The translations under genes were made by a program, and so were the position numbers. A stretch of 64,000 nucleotides of DNA from an uncultured Subdoligranulum sp. (lineage in GTDB: Bacteria; Bacillota; Clostridia; Oscillospirales; Ruminococcaceae). The notes under the pieces are model-generated. The model saw only the letters and a list, made by a program, of their open reading frames with translations. It did no database searches and was not told the origin of the DNA. Shown here piece by piece: positions 18,399-27,901 of the stretch; the first letter of the stretch is position 1; each line of letters opens with the position of its first letter. The stretch lies in the NCBI RefSeq assembly GCF_963931595.1, contig NZ_OZ007030.1, forward strand, positions 186,001 to 250,000, read 5' to 3'.

Positions 18399-19244
18399 TT
18401 ATTCCTTGACACCGCCCAGGGTGATGCCGGCGATGATGTACTTGGACAGCAGCAGGTAGACGATGATGATGGGCACGATGGCCACGGTGATCATCATGTA
18501 GATCTTGCCCATGTCGAAGTTCATATAGTCGGCGCCGCGCAGGGTGGCGATGAGGATGGGAACGGTCATCTTGTCCTTGGACTGGATGATAAGGGCGGGA
18601 ACGAAGTAGTTGTTCCAGGAACCCACGAAGGTGAAGATGGCCTGCACCGCCACGGCGGGCTTCATGATGGGCAGCACGATGCGGTTGAAGGTCATGAACT
18701 CACCGGAACCGTCGATGCGGGCGGCCTCCACCAGGGAGAGCGGCAGCGAGGACTCCAGGTAGCTGTACATGAAGTAGAACACCGCCGGGGACGCGATGGA
18801 GGGAATGATGAGGGGCAGCAGCGAGTCGTAGAGGCCGATGTTGGTCATCAACCGCAGGAAGCCCATGGCGGTGACCTGGGTGGGCATGACCAGAATGGCC
18901 ATGATGAAGGTGAAGGCCACCTTTTTCAGCTTGAACTGGTAGGCATAGAGGCCGTAGGCCGTCAGGGCGGAGAAGTAGGTGCACAGCGCCGCCGAGCAGC
19001 TGGAGACGATCAGGCTGTTGATGATGCCCTTGAACATGGGGAAGCTGCCGTCGTTGGCCACGTTTTTCAGATTTTCCAGGAAGTAGTTGCCGGGCAGCCA
19101 GCTGAAGCCCTTCTGCAGGTCTGCGTGGGAGCGGGTGGCGTTCACCAGCAGGATGTAGAAGAAGAACAGGCACAGGAAGGACAGGACGATGAGGACCAGA
19201 TAGGCCAGGACGGTTTCCGCCCGTTTGTCTTTGATATGTTTCAT
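18399..19244 (-). CDS. ABC sugar transporter permease, MalG type
   Basis: A 281-residue membrane permease with six helices. The ATPase-docking EAA loop reads VEAARIDGSGEFMTFNRIVLP, and the C-terminus LLSKYIIAGITLGGVKE is characteristic of the carbohydrate uptake (CUT1) family. The start overlaps the stop of the other permease by 4 bases (ATGA), implying translational coupling. It forms the import channel with that partner for the lipoprotein encoded at 20271-21680. The ATPase is again encoded elsewhere. Confidence 0.93.
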   Translation of the reverse strand: MKHIKDKRAETVLAYLVLIVLSFLCLFFFYILLVNATRSHADLQKGFSWLPGNYFLENLKNVANDGSFPMFKGIINSLIVSSCSAALCTYFSALTAYGLYAYQFKLKKVAFTFIMAILVMPTQVTAMGFLRLMTNIGLYDSLLPLIIPSIASPAVFYFMYSYLESSLPLSLVEAARIDGSGEFMTFNRIVLPIMKPAVAVQAIFTFVGSWNNYFVPALIIQSKDKMTVPILIATLRGADYMNFDMGKIYMMITVAIVPIIIVYLLLSKYIIAGITLGGVKE

Positions 19245-20188
19245 GCTTTGGTTCCTCCTTTGGCGTGCTTCCGGTGTTTGGCGGTGCTATCACTGCCGTT
19301 GGTCATCCGGTAGACAAAGAAGCAGAGGATGCCGCTGACGATGAAGAGGTAGACCGACAGGGCACCGGCCATGCCGTAGTTGCGGCTCTTCAGGTGGCTG
19401 TTCAGGAACATGATCAGCGTCATGGAGGTACGGTCGGGGTTGCCCTGGCCGTTGGTGAGGATCTGGGGTACATCGAACATCTGCAGACCGCCGATGATGG
19501 AGGTGATGAGGGTGTAGGCCAGAATGGGGCGGATCAGCGGCAGGGTGATGGAGAAGAACCGCCGGAAGCTGCCGCAGCCGTCCAGCTCTGCCGCCTCAAA
19601 GATGTCGGGGCTGATGCCCATGATGGCGGCCATCAGCATGATGGTGGTGTTGCCGAACCACATCAGGAAGTTCATAAGCCCAATGAGGGACCGGGTTCCG
19701 AAGGTGGTGCCCATGAAGTCGATGGGGGTATCGGTCAGCCCGATGGACATGAGGATGGAGTTGATGGGGCCGTTGGTGGAGAAGAGGGCGAAGAAGAGCA
19801 TGGCGAAGGCAGAGGCCATGATCAGGTTGGGCAGATAGATGATGATCTTGAAGAACTGTTTGCCGCGGATCTTCAGCCGCACATCGGTGAACCAGTTGGC
19901 CAGCAGCAGAGCGATGACAATCTGGGGCACAAAGCCGATGAGCCAGAGGATCAGGGTGTTGCCGGCGTAGCCGACCATGTCGGATTTGAGCAGTTCGGCA
20001 TAGTTTTCCAGGCCGATGAAGGTGGGACCGATCTCCTTGATGCCGGAGCGGTAGTATTCATAGAAGCTGTACCGCACGGTGTCCACCAGCGGGATCAGCG
20101 AGAAGATGAAGAAGGCCAAAAAGAACGGAAGGATGAAGATGTAGCCCCATTTGGCGTAACTGAGACGATGTTGTTTTTTCTTGTTCAT
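19241..20188 (-). CDS. ABC sugar transporter permease, MalF/UgpA type
   Basis: A 315-residue permease with a lysine-rich N-terminus (MNKKKQHRLSYAKWGYIFIL) and six membrane helices. The EAA loop is FEAAELDGCGSFRRFFSITLP. It lies 82 bases downstream of the binding-protein gene and overlaps the second permease gene. Neighbouring GH3 and GH94 genes suggest cellobiose, laminaribiose or related beta-glucan oligosaccharides as substrate. That substrate call is inference from context, not from the permease itself. Confidence 0.93.
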   Translation of the reverse strand: MNKKKQHRLSYAKWGYIFILPFFLAFFIFSLIPLVDTVRYSFYEYYRSGIKEIGPTFIGLENYAELLKSDMVGYAGNTLILWLIGFVPQIVIALLLANWFTDVRLKIRGKQFFKIIIYLPNLIMASAFAMLFFALFSTNGPINSILMSIGLTDTPIDFMGTTFGTRSLIGLMNFLMWFGNTTIMLMAAIMGISPDIFEAAELDGCGSFRRFFSITLPLIRPILAYTLITSIIGGLQMFDVPQILTNGQGNPDRTSMTLIMFLNSHLKSRNYGMAGALSVYLFIVSGILCFFVYRMTNGSDSTAKHRKHAKGGTKA

Positions 20189-20270
20189 AGGTCACCGTTC
20201 CTTTCCGGAAAAGGCTGCCGCACCGGGGTGCGGCAGCCGGTTTTCATTCCGTAGTCTGTTTGAGGCAGGA

Positions 20271-21680
20271 TCACTCCGCCCACTGGATCTCGGTGATGTC
20301 GGGGTAGCGCTCCTTGATGGCGGTCTCAAAGTTGGCCTTGGCGCGGTCGTAATCCACGTTGCCCTGGAAGTAGTCGCTGAAGGCGTTCTGGATCAGCTCC
20401 ACGCAGCCCTGGTCATAGGAGGACAGCGGCGCGATCTTGATGTTCTCGGCAACAGGGGCAAAGTACTCGTAGGCGTTCTGGCCGCCCAGGAACTCAGAGG
20501 CGAAGGAGGCGTCGGTAGCCGCTTCCTGCATGCCGCTGACGGTGTTGGTGAAGTCCTGATAATCGCGGGAGATCTTGATCAGGTTGTCCTTGTTGGCGGT
20601 GAGGGCCAGGATGATGTCCTTCACGTGCTGGGGGTTGTCGGTGCCGGTAGCGGCATGGATGTAGGAACCGCCCCAGTTGTATTCCTGCGGGGGATTGGTG
20701 ACGCCCCAGGCGCCGGTCTCGCCGTCCCAGTTGGGGGTCAGGGTGAAGTCGATGCCCCAGGCAGGCAGCAGGAAGGCAAAGACCTTGGAGGAGGAGCTCA
20801 TGGACTTGTTCCAGTCATCGTTCCACTGGCCCTTGACGGTCTTGTCGAAGTAGCCGGCATCCAGCCATTCCTTGGAATCCTTGATCCAGTTCATGATCTG
20901 GGGATCCACCTTGACGGTGGTTTCCCCGGCGGTCACCCAGGGCTGGGAGATGCTGTTGCCGTACAGGCGGAAGGTGTCGGCGTAGGAGGCGAAGGTGTAG
21001 TAGCCCTTGGCCTTCAGTTCCGCGGCGGTGGCTTTCAGGGTATCCCAGTCCTTGACCTTTTCGCCCACGGCAGCGGGGTCATCGGTGCCGAAGACATCCT
21101 TGGCGATGTCCCGGCGGTAGACCAGCAGGCCCGGGCAGCACTGCCAGGTGGAGCCGCGCTGCACGCCGTTCTGGTCGGAGGCGGTGGTCTTGGTGAAGGG
21201 GTACTGGTCGGCCAGGTCGGTGTCGGGGTCGATGCCCAGGTCGGTCAGCGGCATGGCCACGTCGGCGTCGGCATCGGTGTACTTGAAGACGTAGTCGGTC
21301 TCAGACAGGAAGATGTCCACCTTGTCGTCATCGGCGGCGGTGGCCTGGTTCAGCAGGGCCTCGTCCAGCTTCTGCTGGTAGACGCCGTCCTGGTTGGGGT
21401 TGATGACCCAGTGAATTTCGGTGCCGTCCTTCAGCTTGGTGACGGTGCCGTCGTCGGAGGTGCTCTCCACCTCGGGGTAAACGGCTTCCAGACGGGTGCG
21501 GAACTCGTCGTTCCAGCTGTAGATGTTGATGACGGCGCCCTCGGTGCCGCCGGTGGCCGCAGCATCCCCGCCGGTCTCGCCGGTGGCGGCGGACGAACCG
21601 GCGCTGCTGCCGCCGCAGGCGGCCGGCAGGCTGGCGCTGATGGCTGTGGCCATCAGAAGAGAAACAACGCGTTTTTTCAT
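20271..21680 (-). CDS. Sugar-binding lipoprotein of an ABC transporter (family 1)
   Basis: A 469-residue extracellular binding protein with a lipoprotein signal (MKKRVVSLLMATAISASLPA, then ACGG with the lipidated Cys) and a Gly/Ala/Ser/Thr-rich linker. The mature part contains VINIYSWNDEFRTRLEAVYPEV and the aromatic-rich C-lobe typical of family 1 carbohydrate-binding proteins. An AGGAGG site precedes the ATG. It is the first gene of the operon running left through both permeases and the GH3 enzyme, and it diverges from an AraC-type regulator that probably controls it. Confidence 0.92.
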   Translation of the reverse strand: MKKRVVSLLMATAISASLPAACGGSSAGSSAATGETGGDAAATGGTEGAVINIYSWNDEFRTRLEAVYPEVESTSDDGTVTKLKDGTEIHWVINPNQDGVYQQKLDEALLNQATAADDDKVDIFLSETDYVFKYTDADADVAMPLTDLGIDPDTDLADQYPFTKTTASDQNGVQRGSTWQCCPGLLVYRRDIAKDVFGTDDPAAVGEKVKDWDTLKATAAELKAKGYYTFASYADTFRLYGNSISQPWVTAGETTVKVDPQIMNWIKDSKEWLDAGYFDKTVKGQWNDDWNKSMSSSSKVFAFLLPAWGIDFTLTPNWDGETGAWGVTNPPQEYNWGGSYIHAATGTDNPQHVKDIILALTANKDNLIKISRDYQDFTNTVSGMQEAATDASFASEFLGGQNAYEYFAPVAENIKIAPLSSYDQGCVELIQNAFSDYFQGNVDYDRAKANFETAIKERYPDITEIQWAE

Positions 21681-21702
21681 GCAGATAACCTCCTACTTTG
21701 CT

Positions 21703-21749
21703 GGTACTCCCGCATGGAGTACCGAATCCCTTAGTGTGACCCTATTATA
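21703..21749 (-). promoter_or_regulatory. Promoter and leader hairpin of the beta-glucoside operon
   Basis: On the minus strand a perfect TATAAT (21744-21749) lacks a recognisable -35 box 17 bases upstream, which fits dependence on an activator. In the leader, GGTACTCC (21703-21710) and GGAGTACC (21716-21723) form an 8-base-pair hairpin before the ribosome-binding site. Confidence 0.55.
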
Positions 21750-21857
21750 GCGTGAAGTGAACGTTGGGATATATTAGAATCAAACAAAAAATATCAAATC
21801 CATGACTGCTTTTTGTCCAAAATGCGGCTTTTTGACATAAGAAAGGCCCCCGGACCG

Positions 21858-21886
21858 TTGCGGGTGCGGGGGCTTGGTAGTATAAT
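21858..21886 (+). promoter_or_regulatory. Promoter of the AraC-type regulator gene
   Basis: TTGCGG (21858-21863), a 17-base spacer and TATAAT (21881-21886) lie 70 bases before the regulator start. The two divergent -10 boxes are only about 130 bases apart, so regulator binding between them could control both directions. Confidence 0.65.
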
Positions 21887-21955
21887 GGGAGCAGAGAGTT
21901 CCCCGCTGACGGCCAGAGGGCGGCAGCGGACGGCGCCACAGAAAGCGGGTGTAAG

Positions 21956-22702
21956 ATGAGTTACCAAAAGGAATGGCTGCTTCTGGAAGCCAACGATGAA
22001 GTGGATGAAATTGAACACCGGGATCCCAGCGAAGAATACCAGTTCTACCGGGCGGTGGCCGACGGCGATGTGGACTATGTGCGCCATAATTGCGAGCTGG
22101 GCCGCTTCCGGGAAGGGGAGGGCGTAGGCCAGCTTTCCCGGGACCCGGTGATGAATCTGAAATACCATTTTGTCATCACCACGGCCATGGTCACCCGGCT
22201 GTGCGGCCAGCACGGCATGGAACTGGAACAGGCCTTCCGCCTCAGCGATTTTTACATTCAGAAACTGGACGATCTGCATACCGAGGACGAGGTCTGCGCC
22301 CTGCATGACGAGATGGTGATGGATTACACCAAAAAGATGCGCAAAAACCTGCGCAGCGGCACCAACTCCAAACATATCAACGCAGGCAAGGAGTACATCT
22401 ACGCCCACATCAAGGAGCGGATCACCATCGAGGACCTGGCCGACGAGCTGGGGGTGTCGGCCAGCTATCTCTCCCGGCTGTTCAAAAAGGAGACCGGCAT
22501 GTCGGTGTCGGCCTACATCCGCCAGCAGAAGATCGAGATGGCCAAGAACCTGCTGCGGTTCAGCGACAGTTCCCTCATCGACATTGCCAACCAGCTGGCC
22601 TTTTCCTCCCAGAGCCATTTCATCCAGCAGTTCCGGGAGGTCACCGGCATGACCCCCAAGAAGTACCGGGACGAATGCCGCCTGAACCCCTGGGACGACT
22701 GA
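21956..22702 (+). CDS. AraC/XylS family transcriptional regulator
   Basis: A 248-residue regulator. The C-terminal 100 residues carry both helix-turn-helix motifs (TIEDLADELGVSASYLSRLFKKETG and SLIDIANQLAFSSQSHFIQQF) and the signature end VTGMTPKKYRDECR. The N-terminal 140 residues lack a recognisable sugar-binding cupin; they resemble the helical sensor part of YesN-type regulators without a receiver domain. It diverges from the binding-protein operon and converges on the phosphorylase genes, so it is the obvious local regulator of both. The ribosome-binding site is weak. Confidence 0.9.
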   Translation: MSYQKEWLLLEANDEVDEIEHRDPSEEYQFYRAVADGDVDYVRHNCELGRFREGEGVGQLSRDPVMNLKYHFVITTAMVTRLCGQHGMELEQAFRLSDFYIQKLDDLHTEDEVCALHDEMVMDYTKKMRKNLRSGTNSKHINAGKEYIYAHIKERITIEDLADELGVSASYLSRLFKKETGMSVSAYIRQQKIEMAKNLLRFSDSSLIDIANQLAFSSQSHFIQQFREVTGMTPKKYRDECRLNPWDD

Positions 22703-22711
22703 AAAACGCAT

Positions 22712-22749
22712 AAGAAACAGCCCCCGCCGTACAGCGGGGGCTGTTTCTT
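22712..22749. terminator. Bidirectional terminator between regulator and phosphorylase genes
   Basis: Perfect 16-base arms (22712-22727 and 22734-22749, core ACAGCCCCCGC) are flanked by A and T runs on the two strands, serving the two convergent genes. Confidence 0.88.
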
Positions 22750-22774
22750 TAGAGCGGGTGCCGGGCAAGAGAGA

Positions 22775-25186
22775 TCACAGCACCAGCAGGATGTCGTTTT
22801 CGGCCTGCAGCTTGTCAGCAGGCAGGTAGTTGTCGGGCAGGGCCTCCCCGTTGAGGGTCAGGCTGGCAAAGCCGCTCTCCTTGCCCTGGGGATTTTCCAC
22901 CCGGATGTGCAGCTTCTTGCCCCGGAAGTCCTTGTCCATGGTAAAGCTCTTCCAGCCGGAAGGCACCGCGGGGGCCAGCCGCAGACCGTTCAGGTCGGGG
23001 CGCAGGCCCAGGATGCCCTCCACGCAGCCCACCATGACGGTGGACGCCGTGCCGGTGAGCCAGTGCACCTGGGAGCGGCCGAAGTGGGCGCTGGCCGGGC
23101 CCTCGGTGAACTGGCCGTAGCAGTAGGGCTCCAGGCGGCGCACTTCCGCCCGGTCGTTCTGGGCGGCGGGGGCGTTCTCGGTAAAGTAGGTGAAGGCCCG
23201 GTCCCCGTGGCCGCAGAGGGCTTCGGCCAGGATCAGCCACCCCTGGGACTGGGAGAAGATGCCGGCATTTTCCTTGGTGCCGGGGTTGTAGATCACCGCC
23301 AGGGCGCCCTCAAAGGCATGGGCGTGGTAGGGCGGGTCCATGAGCACCGCGCCGTAGGCGGTGTTCAGCCGGTCGTAGACCTGGGCCATGGCCCGGTCGG
23401 CCTGGTCCTTGTCCGCCAGCCCGCTGATGACCGCCCAGCTCTGGGGGTTCAGCCAGAGGTTGGCCTCCGGGTCGGCGGCGGCGCCGATGCGCTGGCCTTC
23501 CTCGGTAAAGCCGCGGATGAACCGGTCGCCGTCCCAGCAAAGGTCCTGGATCTTCCGGGCGGTGTCGGTCATCGTTTCTTCCAGATGGCGGCAGGCGGCC
23601 TCGTCCCCCCGGTCGGCGGCAAACCGGCGCAGGATCTCGAGGGCATAGTAGAACTGCAGCGCCACAAAGGTGGACTCGCCGTTGGCACCCAGCCGCAGGC
23701 AGTCGTTCCAGTCGGCGTAGAGACCGGCGGGCAGGCCGTGGGGACCCAGATGATCCAGCGAGAACTGCACCGCCCGCTTCAGGTGTTCGTAGACGGTGCC
23801 CTCGTCCCTGTTGGCAAAGGGGATGACTTCGTCCAGGAAGGCTTTGTCCCCCGTCTCGGCCACATACTTGTAGACGGTGGGGAAGAGCCACAGCGCGTCG
23901 TCGGCGCGGTAGGCCGGGTGGCCGGTCTCCGCCACATAGGAGGCATCGTCGGGGGTATCCTCATGGCCGGGGTTGTGGGTGAATTTTACAAGAGGCAGAC
24001 CGCCGCCGTTGTCCACCTGGGCGGAGAGCATGAACCGGATCTTCTCCTTGGCCATGGCCGGTTCCAGATGGATGATGCCCTGGATGTCCTGCACCGTATC
24101 CCGGTAGCCGTAGCCGTTGCGCAGGCCGCAGTAGATGAGCGACGCCGCCCGGCTCCACACAAAGGTGATGAAGCAGTTGTAGGCGTTCCAGGTGTTGATC
24201 ATCGTATTGAAGGCATCGTCGGGGGTGTGGACCTGCAGATGGTCCAGCCGTCCGTACCAGTCCTGCTTCAGGGCCTCCACCTCGGCGGCACAGCGGGGGG
24301 CGGGGTCGGCGTAGCCCGCCACCAGGGCGGCGGCTTCCTCGGAGGGCTTCATCCCCAAAAGGAAGGCCACGGTGCGGCTTTCGCCGGGGGCAAGCTTCAC
24401 CACGCAGGAGAGGGCGCCGCAGGCGTTCTCGTTGTAGCTCAGAACGTTGCCCAGGCCGCCGGATGCCACGCCCTGGGGGTCGCCGTAGTCATGGTAGCGG
24501 CCCAGGAAGGCTTCCTTGTCGCCGCAGTAGCTGGCCACTTCGGCACCCGCCAGCCCGAAGAACCGTTCGGTGACGTTCTTGCCGTCCACCAGTTCGTCGG
24601 CGGGCTGGGCGTCCAGGTTGCCGTGGATCTGCTGGGTGATGCGGTTGCCCGCAAACAGCGTCCGGCTGATGAAGAGGGAATACTGCAGATTCACCTGGTC
24701 CTGCTCGTAGTTGTTGTGGTTGGTGAATTCCGCGTAGCCGGTCAGGGTCAGTTCCCGGGGGGCGTCGGTGGTGTTGGTCACCGTCAGCTCCCAGACTTCA
24801 TGGGCGCTGTCCTTGGGCACATAGTAGACCGCTTCGGCGTGGATGCCCGCATAGTCGGAGAGCATCCGGGTGTAGCCCATGCCGTGGCGGCATTCGCAGG
24901 CGTAGTCCTGCAGGTCCTTGCCCACCGGCTGCCAGGAAGCCGACCAGAAATCCCCGCTGGCGTTGTCCCGCAGGTAGAGGTACCGGCCGGGGCGGTCAAA
25001 CTGGTTGAAGACATAGCGCAGGATGCGGCCGTTGGCGCCGGACTTGGCAAAGCTGTAGCCGCCGGCGTTGTTGGAGATGATGGCGCCGTACTCCGGCGAG
25101 CCGAGATAGTTTACCCAGGGGGCGGGGGTATCGGGGCGCTGGACCACATACTCCCGGTGGGCATCGTCAAAATATCCGTATTGCAT
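22775..25186 (-). CDS. cbpA: Cellobiose phosphorylase, GH94
   Basis: An 803-residue cytoplasmic enzyme that splits cellobiose with phosphate into glucose 1-phosphate and glucose, saving one ATP. The N-terminus MQYGYFDDAHREYVVQRPDT and VNYLGSPEYGAIISNNAGGY matches the cellobiose phosphorylase branch of GH94. The catalytic barrel contains LYADWNDCLRLG (Asp492-Trp-Asn-Asp495), which carries the general acid. Length is typical (about 800-820). The start follows AGGAGG. It lies 21 bases downstream of a second GH94 gene and is probably co-transcribed with it. Confidence 0.92.
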   Translation of the reverse strand: MQYGYFDDAHREYVVQRPDTPAPWVNYLGSPEYGAIISNNAGGYSFAKSGANGRILRYVFNQFDRPGRYLYLRDNASGDFWSASWQPVGKDLQDYACECRHGMGYTRMLSDYAGIHAEAVYYVPKDSAHEVWELTVTNTTDAPRELTLTGYAEFTNHNNYEQDQVNLQYSLFISRTLFAGNRITQQIHGNLDAQPADELVDGKNVTERFFGLAGAEVASYCGDKEAFLGRYHDYGDPQGVASGGLGNVLSYNENACGALSCVVKLAPGESRTVAFLLGMKPSEEAAALVAGYADPAPRCAAEVEALKQDWYGRLDHLQVHTPDDAFNTMINTWNAYNCFITFVWSRAASLIYCGLRNGYGYRDTVQDIQGIIHLEPAMAKEKIRFMLSAQVDNGGGLPLVKFTHNPGHEDTPDDASYVAETGHPAYRADDALWLFPTVYKYVAETGDKAFLDEVIPFANRDEGTVYEHLKRAVQFSLDHLGPHGLPAGLYADWNDCLRLGANGESTFVALQFYYALEILRRFAADRGDEAACRHLEETMTDTARKIQDLCWDGDRFIRGFTEEGQRIGAAADPEANLWLNPQSWAVISGLADKDQADRAMAQVYDRLNTAYGAVLMDPPYHAHAFEGALAVIYNPGTKENAGIFSQSQGWLILAEALCGHGDRAFTYFTENAPAAQNDRAEVRRLEPYCYGQFTEGPASAHFGRSQVHWLTGTASTVMVGCVEGILGLRPDLNGLRLAPAVPSGWKSFTMDKDFRGKKLHIRVENPQGKESGFASLTLNGEALPDNYLPADKLQAENDILLVL

Positions 25187-25207
25187 CAGGAAGAATCCTC
25201 CTTGTTT

Positions 25208-27901
25208 TTATACCAGTTCCGCCGTGATCAGGCCGCCCTCGGCGGGCAGCTGCTCTACCAGGGCGCGGGGCAGCTTCACGGTGCCGTCGGCGCCGGGGGT
25301 CACGGCGGTGTCGCCGCACCGCACTTCGCCCAGGCGGTAGCTGCCGGCCTCCTTGCGGGCGGCGTTATGGTAGCGCACCGTCAGCGGGCGGCCCGCAAAA
25401 GTCAGCCGCAGTTCGGCGGTGCCGGTTTCATCAAACTGTTCGGCGGTGAGCTGGGGGGCCAGCAGCAGGTCGCCGGCCTCGCCCCGGACGCCGAAGGCCT
25501 GGGTGATCATCGTCAGCATGAACCAGCTGGCCGCGCCGGTGAGGTAGTGGTAGACCCCCCGCCCGTCGGTGGAGAAGTATTCGGGAATGCCAGGGTAGAT
25601 GCGGCTGGTCTCAAAGTGCAGGGCGGCGTCGGCCAGGGTTTTCAGGGCCTTCCAGCCCTCCCTGGCAAAGCCCCGGCGGTAGAGGGCGTTGGCGTACATC
25701 ACCGTCATGTGGCTGAAGACGGCGCCGTTCTCCTTCTCGCCGTAGGCAAAGCCGAACATCCGGCCCAGGTTGAATTTCAGTTCGCCGAAATCGGTGTTCA
25801 GCCGGTAGCCGCCGATCTCGGGGCGGTAGAGGTAGTGGTCGGCGCTGCGCACGATGCGGCGCACCTGTTCCTCGTCGGCCACCCCGCCCATGACGGCAAA
25901 GACCTGCCCGGTGAGCATCATCCGCACACCGGCGGGGAAGAACCCTTCCACCCGCTGGCCGTCGTTGTCGTAGTAGCTGTTGAACCAGCCCTCCTCGCCG
26001 CCGTCGATCCATTCCTGGCGGCGCAGATGGCCGGTGAGCCAGTCCGCCCGCTTTTCCAGGTCGTCGGCCAGGTCGGTCAGGGGCACCCGCACGGTGCGGC
26101 CGCTCAGGGTGTGGCGGCAGCGCTCCAGGTACTGTCCCAGCAGTGCCCGCTTGCCTTCCCGGTCGTCGTAGTCCTGGCCGGGGCGCAGCAGCACCGTCAG
26201 TTCCTCCATCAGCTCCGCTTCGCCGCCGGGGCTGCGCCCGTCCAGCTGGCGGAGCAGGGCCGCCAGCGTCCGCAGATTGCCCGCGTAGGCGCAGGTGAAG
26301 GCCACGCTCTCGCCGCGGTCGGCGGCCATATCCAGGGCGTCGTTCCAGTCGGCTCCCCGCAGGCGGTAGAGGTTGTGTTCGCCCACGTCGTAGAAGGCGG
26401 TGAGCTGCTGGAGCAGCAGGTGTTCCAGCAGGGTGCCGCGGTAGACCTCCCCGGCTTCGGTGCGCTGCCAGCTGCCTTGTTCGGGGGCCCAGGCCTCGTC
26501 GATGCCGTTGCCCCGCATCGCCTGGGGGTCCTTGAAGTAGGGGGCCTTGCGGTCCAGCAGGGCCAGGTCGCCGGTCTGGTCCAGATAGAGCTGGGTGGTC
26601 ATCTGGGGCCAGAGGGCGTGGTCCATCCAGACCCGGGCAATGCCGTTGCGGTCGGCGATGAAGTTGCCGTCCCCGGCGCCGATGATGGTGGCGTTGGTGC
26701 CGTCCACCCGCACGCCGCCGAAGTTGGCCTCGATCATCCGGCCCACCTGACCGGGTTCCATGAGCAGCAGGGAAAGGCAGTCCTGCCACAGGTCCCGCCA
26801 GCCCCGGCCGCCCCGGCCGTAGTCGTGGTGGGGCAGGAAGGAGCAGCCGAAGAGCCGCCGCAGGTAGGGCTGGAAGCAGACCCACTTCATCAGCCGGTCG
26901 CCGTCGGCGTCGCCGGTGGCAAAGGCCACGTTGACCTTTTCCTTCCAGTAGCGGCGGGTCTCGGCCAGGGCGGCGTCCACCTTGGCGGCGGTGTCATACC
27001 GGGCAAAGAGCCGGTCGATGGCCTTGTCGCTCTCCTCCACCCCCAGCAGCAGGATGTACCGGGCCGAGGCACCGGGGGCCAGGGTCAGGGGAGCAAAGCG
27101 GAAGGCGCCCATGGCCTCCCGTCCGGCGCGGCAGGCTCCCGCCGGCACGCCGGGGTAGTTTTCCAGCACCGCCCGGGGATGGGTGAAGCTGCCGCCCTCC
27201 CCGATGAACTCCTCCACCGTGGGGTAGAAGGCTGCCGGGGCCTGGCCGTCGGCGCCGTAGCCCAGCAGATAGTAGACTTTTTGGTTGGGCCGGTGGCCCC
27301 GCTCGTCAAAGGACATGGTGGGGCAGACCCGCACCCCGTGGACGGTGGTGCGGATGCGGTGGAGCATGGAGGTCACGTTGCGGTGGTCCCGCAGGTTGTC
27401 GGCGCTGCGGCCGTAGAGGGGCACCGCCCCGTAGGGGGTGAAGGTGAGGGTGCTGTCGGTGATGTTTTCCACCGTGACGCTGAGCACTTCCACATTGTCC
27501 CTCACCGGCACAAAGCTGGTCAGGGTGGCATGCACCCCCGCCGGTTTCAGTGTGCGTTCCAGAGTGTGCCACATAAAGCCCGCCGTCAGGCGGCTGTCGT
27601 CCTGGGCGGGGGTGAACTTCACCGCCTGCTGGGCCGCCGACGCGCCGGTCAGCGAAAGGGCGGTGCCGTTCGCCCCCGCCAGCCAGAAATTCCGGGTGGA
27701 GCGGTTGTTGTGCAGGTTTTCCACACTCACCGGCTCCAGCAGAAAGGTCTCCTGGTCCAGCTTGGCGTCGCCGCCCAGGTCCGGTGAAACACAGCTCTTC
27801 AGCCCGGCTTCGGAAGCCAGCGGGAAATACAGCTGGCTGATCTCTTCGGGGCGGTCCAGTGTGAAACTGCCGTCCGCATCGATAAAATGAGGATGCTGCA
27901 A
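25208..27901 (-). CDS. GH94 phosphorylase, probably acting on another beta-glucan oligosaccharide
   Basis: An 897-residue GH94 protein. TTG at 27901 is the likely start because AAGGAGGG lies 7 bases upstream and the conserved part begins there (LQHPHFIDADGSFTLDRPEE); the open frame continues upstream without homology. The catalytic motif is RGADWNDALDM (residues 517-521). The family includes cellodextrin, laminaribiose, 1,3- and 1,2-beta-oligoglucan and chitobiose phosphorylases. The length and the segment YFPLASEAGLKSCVSPDLGG differ from the cellobiose enzyme next to it, so a different chain length or linkage is likely. I lean toward laminaribiose/1,3-oligoglucan, with low confidence. Confidence 0.85.
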   Translation of the reverse strand: MQHPHFIDADGSFTLDRPEEISQLYFPLASEAGLKSCVSPDLGGDAKLDQETFLLEPVSVENLHNNRSTRNFWLAGANGTALSLTGASAAQQAVKFTPAQDDSRLTAGFMWHTLERTLKPAGVHATLTSFVPVRDNVEVLSVTVENITDSTLTFTPYGAVPLYGRSADNLRDHRNVTSMLHRIRTTVHGVRVCPTMSFDERGHRPNQKVYYLLGYGADGQAPAAFYPTVEEFIGEGGSFTHPRAVLENYPGVPAGACRAGREAMGAFRFAPLTLAPGASARYILLLGVEESDKAIDRLFARYDTAAKVDAALAETRRYWKEKVNVAFATGDADGDRLMKWVCFQPYLRRLFGCSFLPHHDYGRGGRGWRDLWQDCLSLLLMEPGQVGRMIEANFGGVRVDGTNATIIGAGDGNFIADRNGIARVWMDHALWPQMTTQLYLDQTGDLALLDRKAPYFKDPQAMRGNGIDEAWAPEQGSWQRTEAGEVYRGTLLEHLLLQQLTAFYDVGEHNLYRLRGADWNDALDMAADRGESVAFTCAYAGNLRTLAALLRQLDGRSPGGEAELMEELTVLLRPGQDYDDREGKRALLGQYLERCRHTLSGRTVRVPLTDLADDLEKRADWLTGHLRRQEWIDGGEEGWFNSYYDNDGQRVEGFFPAGVRMMLTGQVFAVMGGVADEEQVRRIVRSADHYLYRPEIGGYRLNTDFGELKFNLGRMFGFAYGEKENGAVFSHMTVMYANALYRRGFAREGWKALKTLADAALHFETSRIYPGIPEYFSTDGRGVYHYLTGAASWFMLTMITQAFGVRGEAGDLLLAPQLTAEQFDETGTAELRLTFAGRPLTVRYHNAARKEAGSYRLGEVRCGDTAVTPGADGTVKLPRALVEQLPAEGGLITAELV

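Noticed and set aside
22907..27787. A 1626-codon open frame on the + strand across both GH94 genes
   Set aside because: It is the mirror frame of two well-conserved enzymes in GC-rich DNA. Its translation is Gly/Val/His/Gln-rich with no domain.
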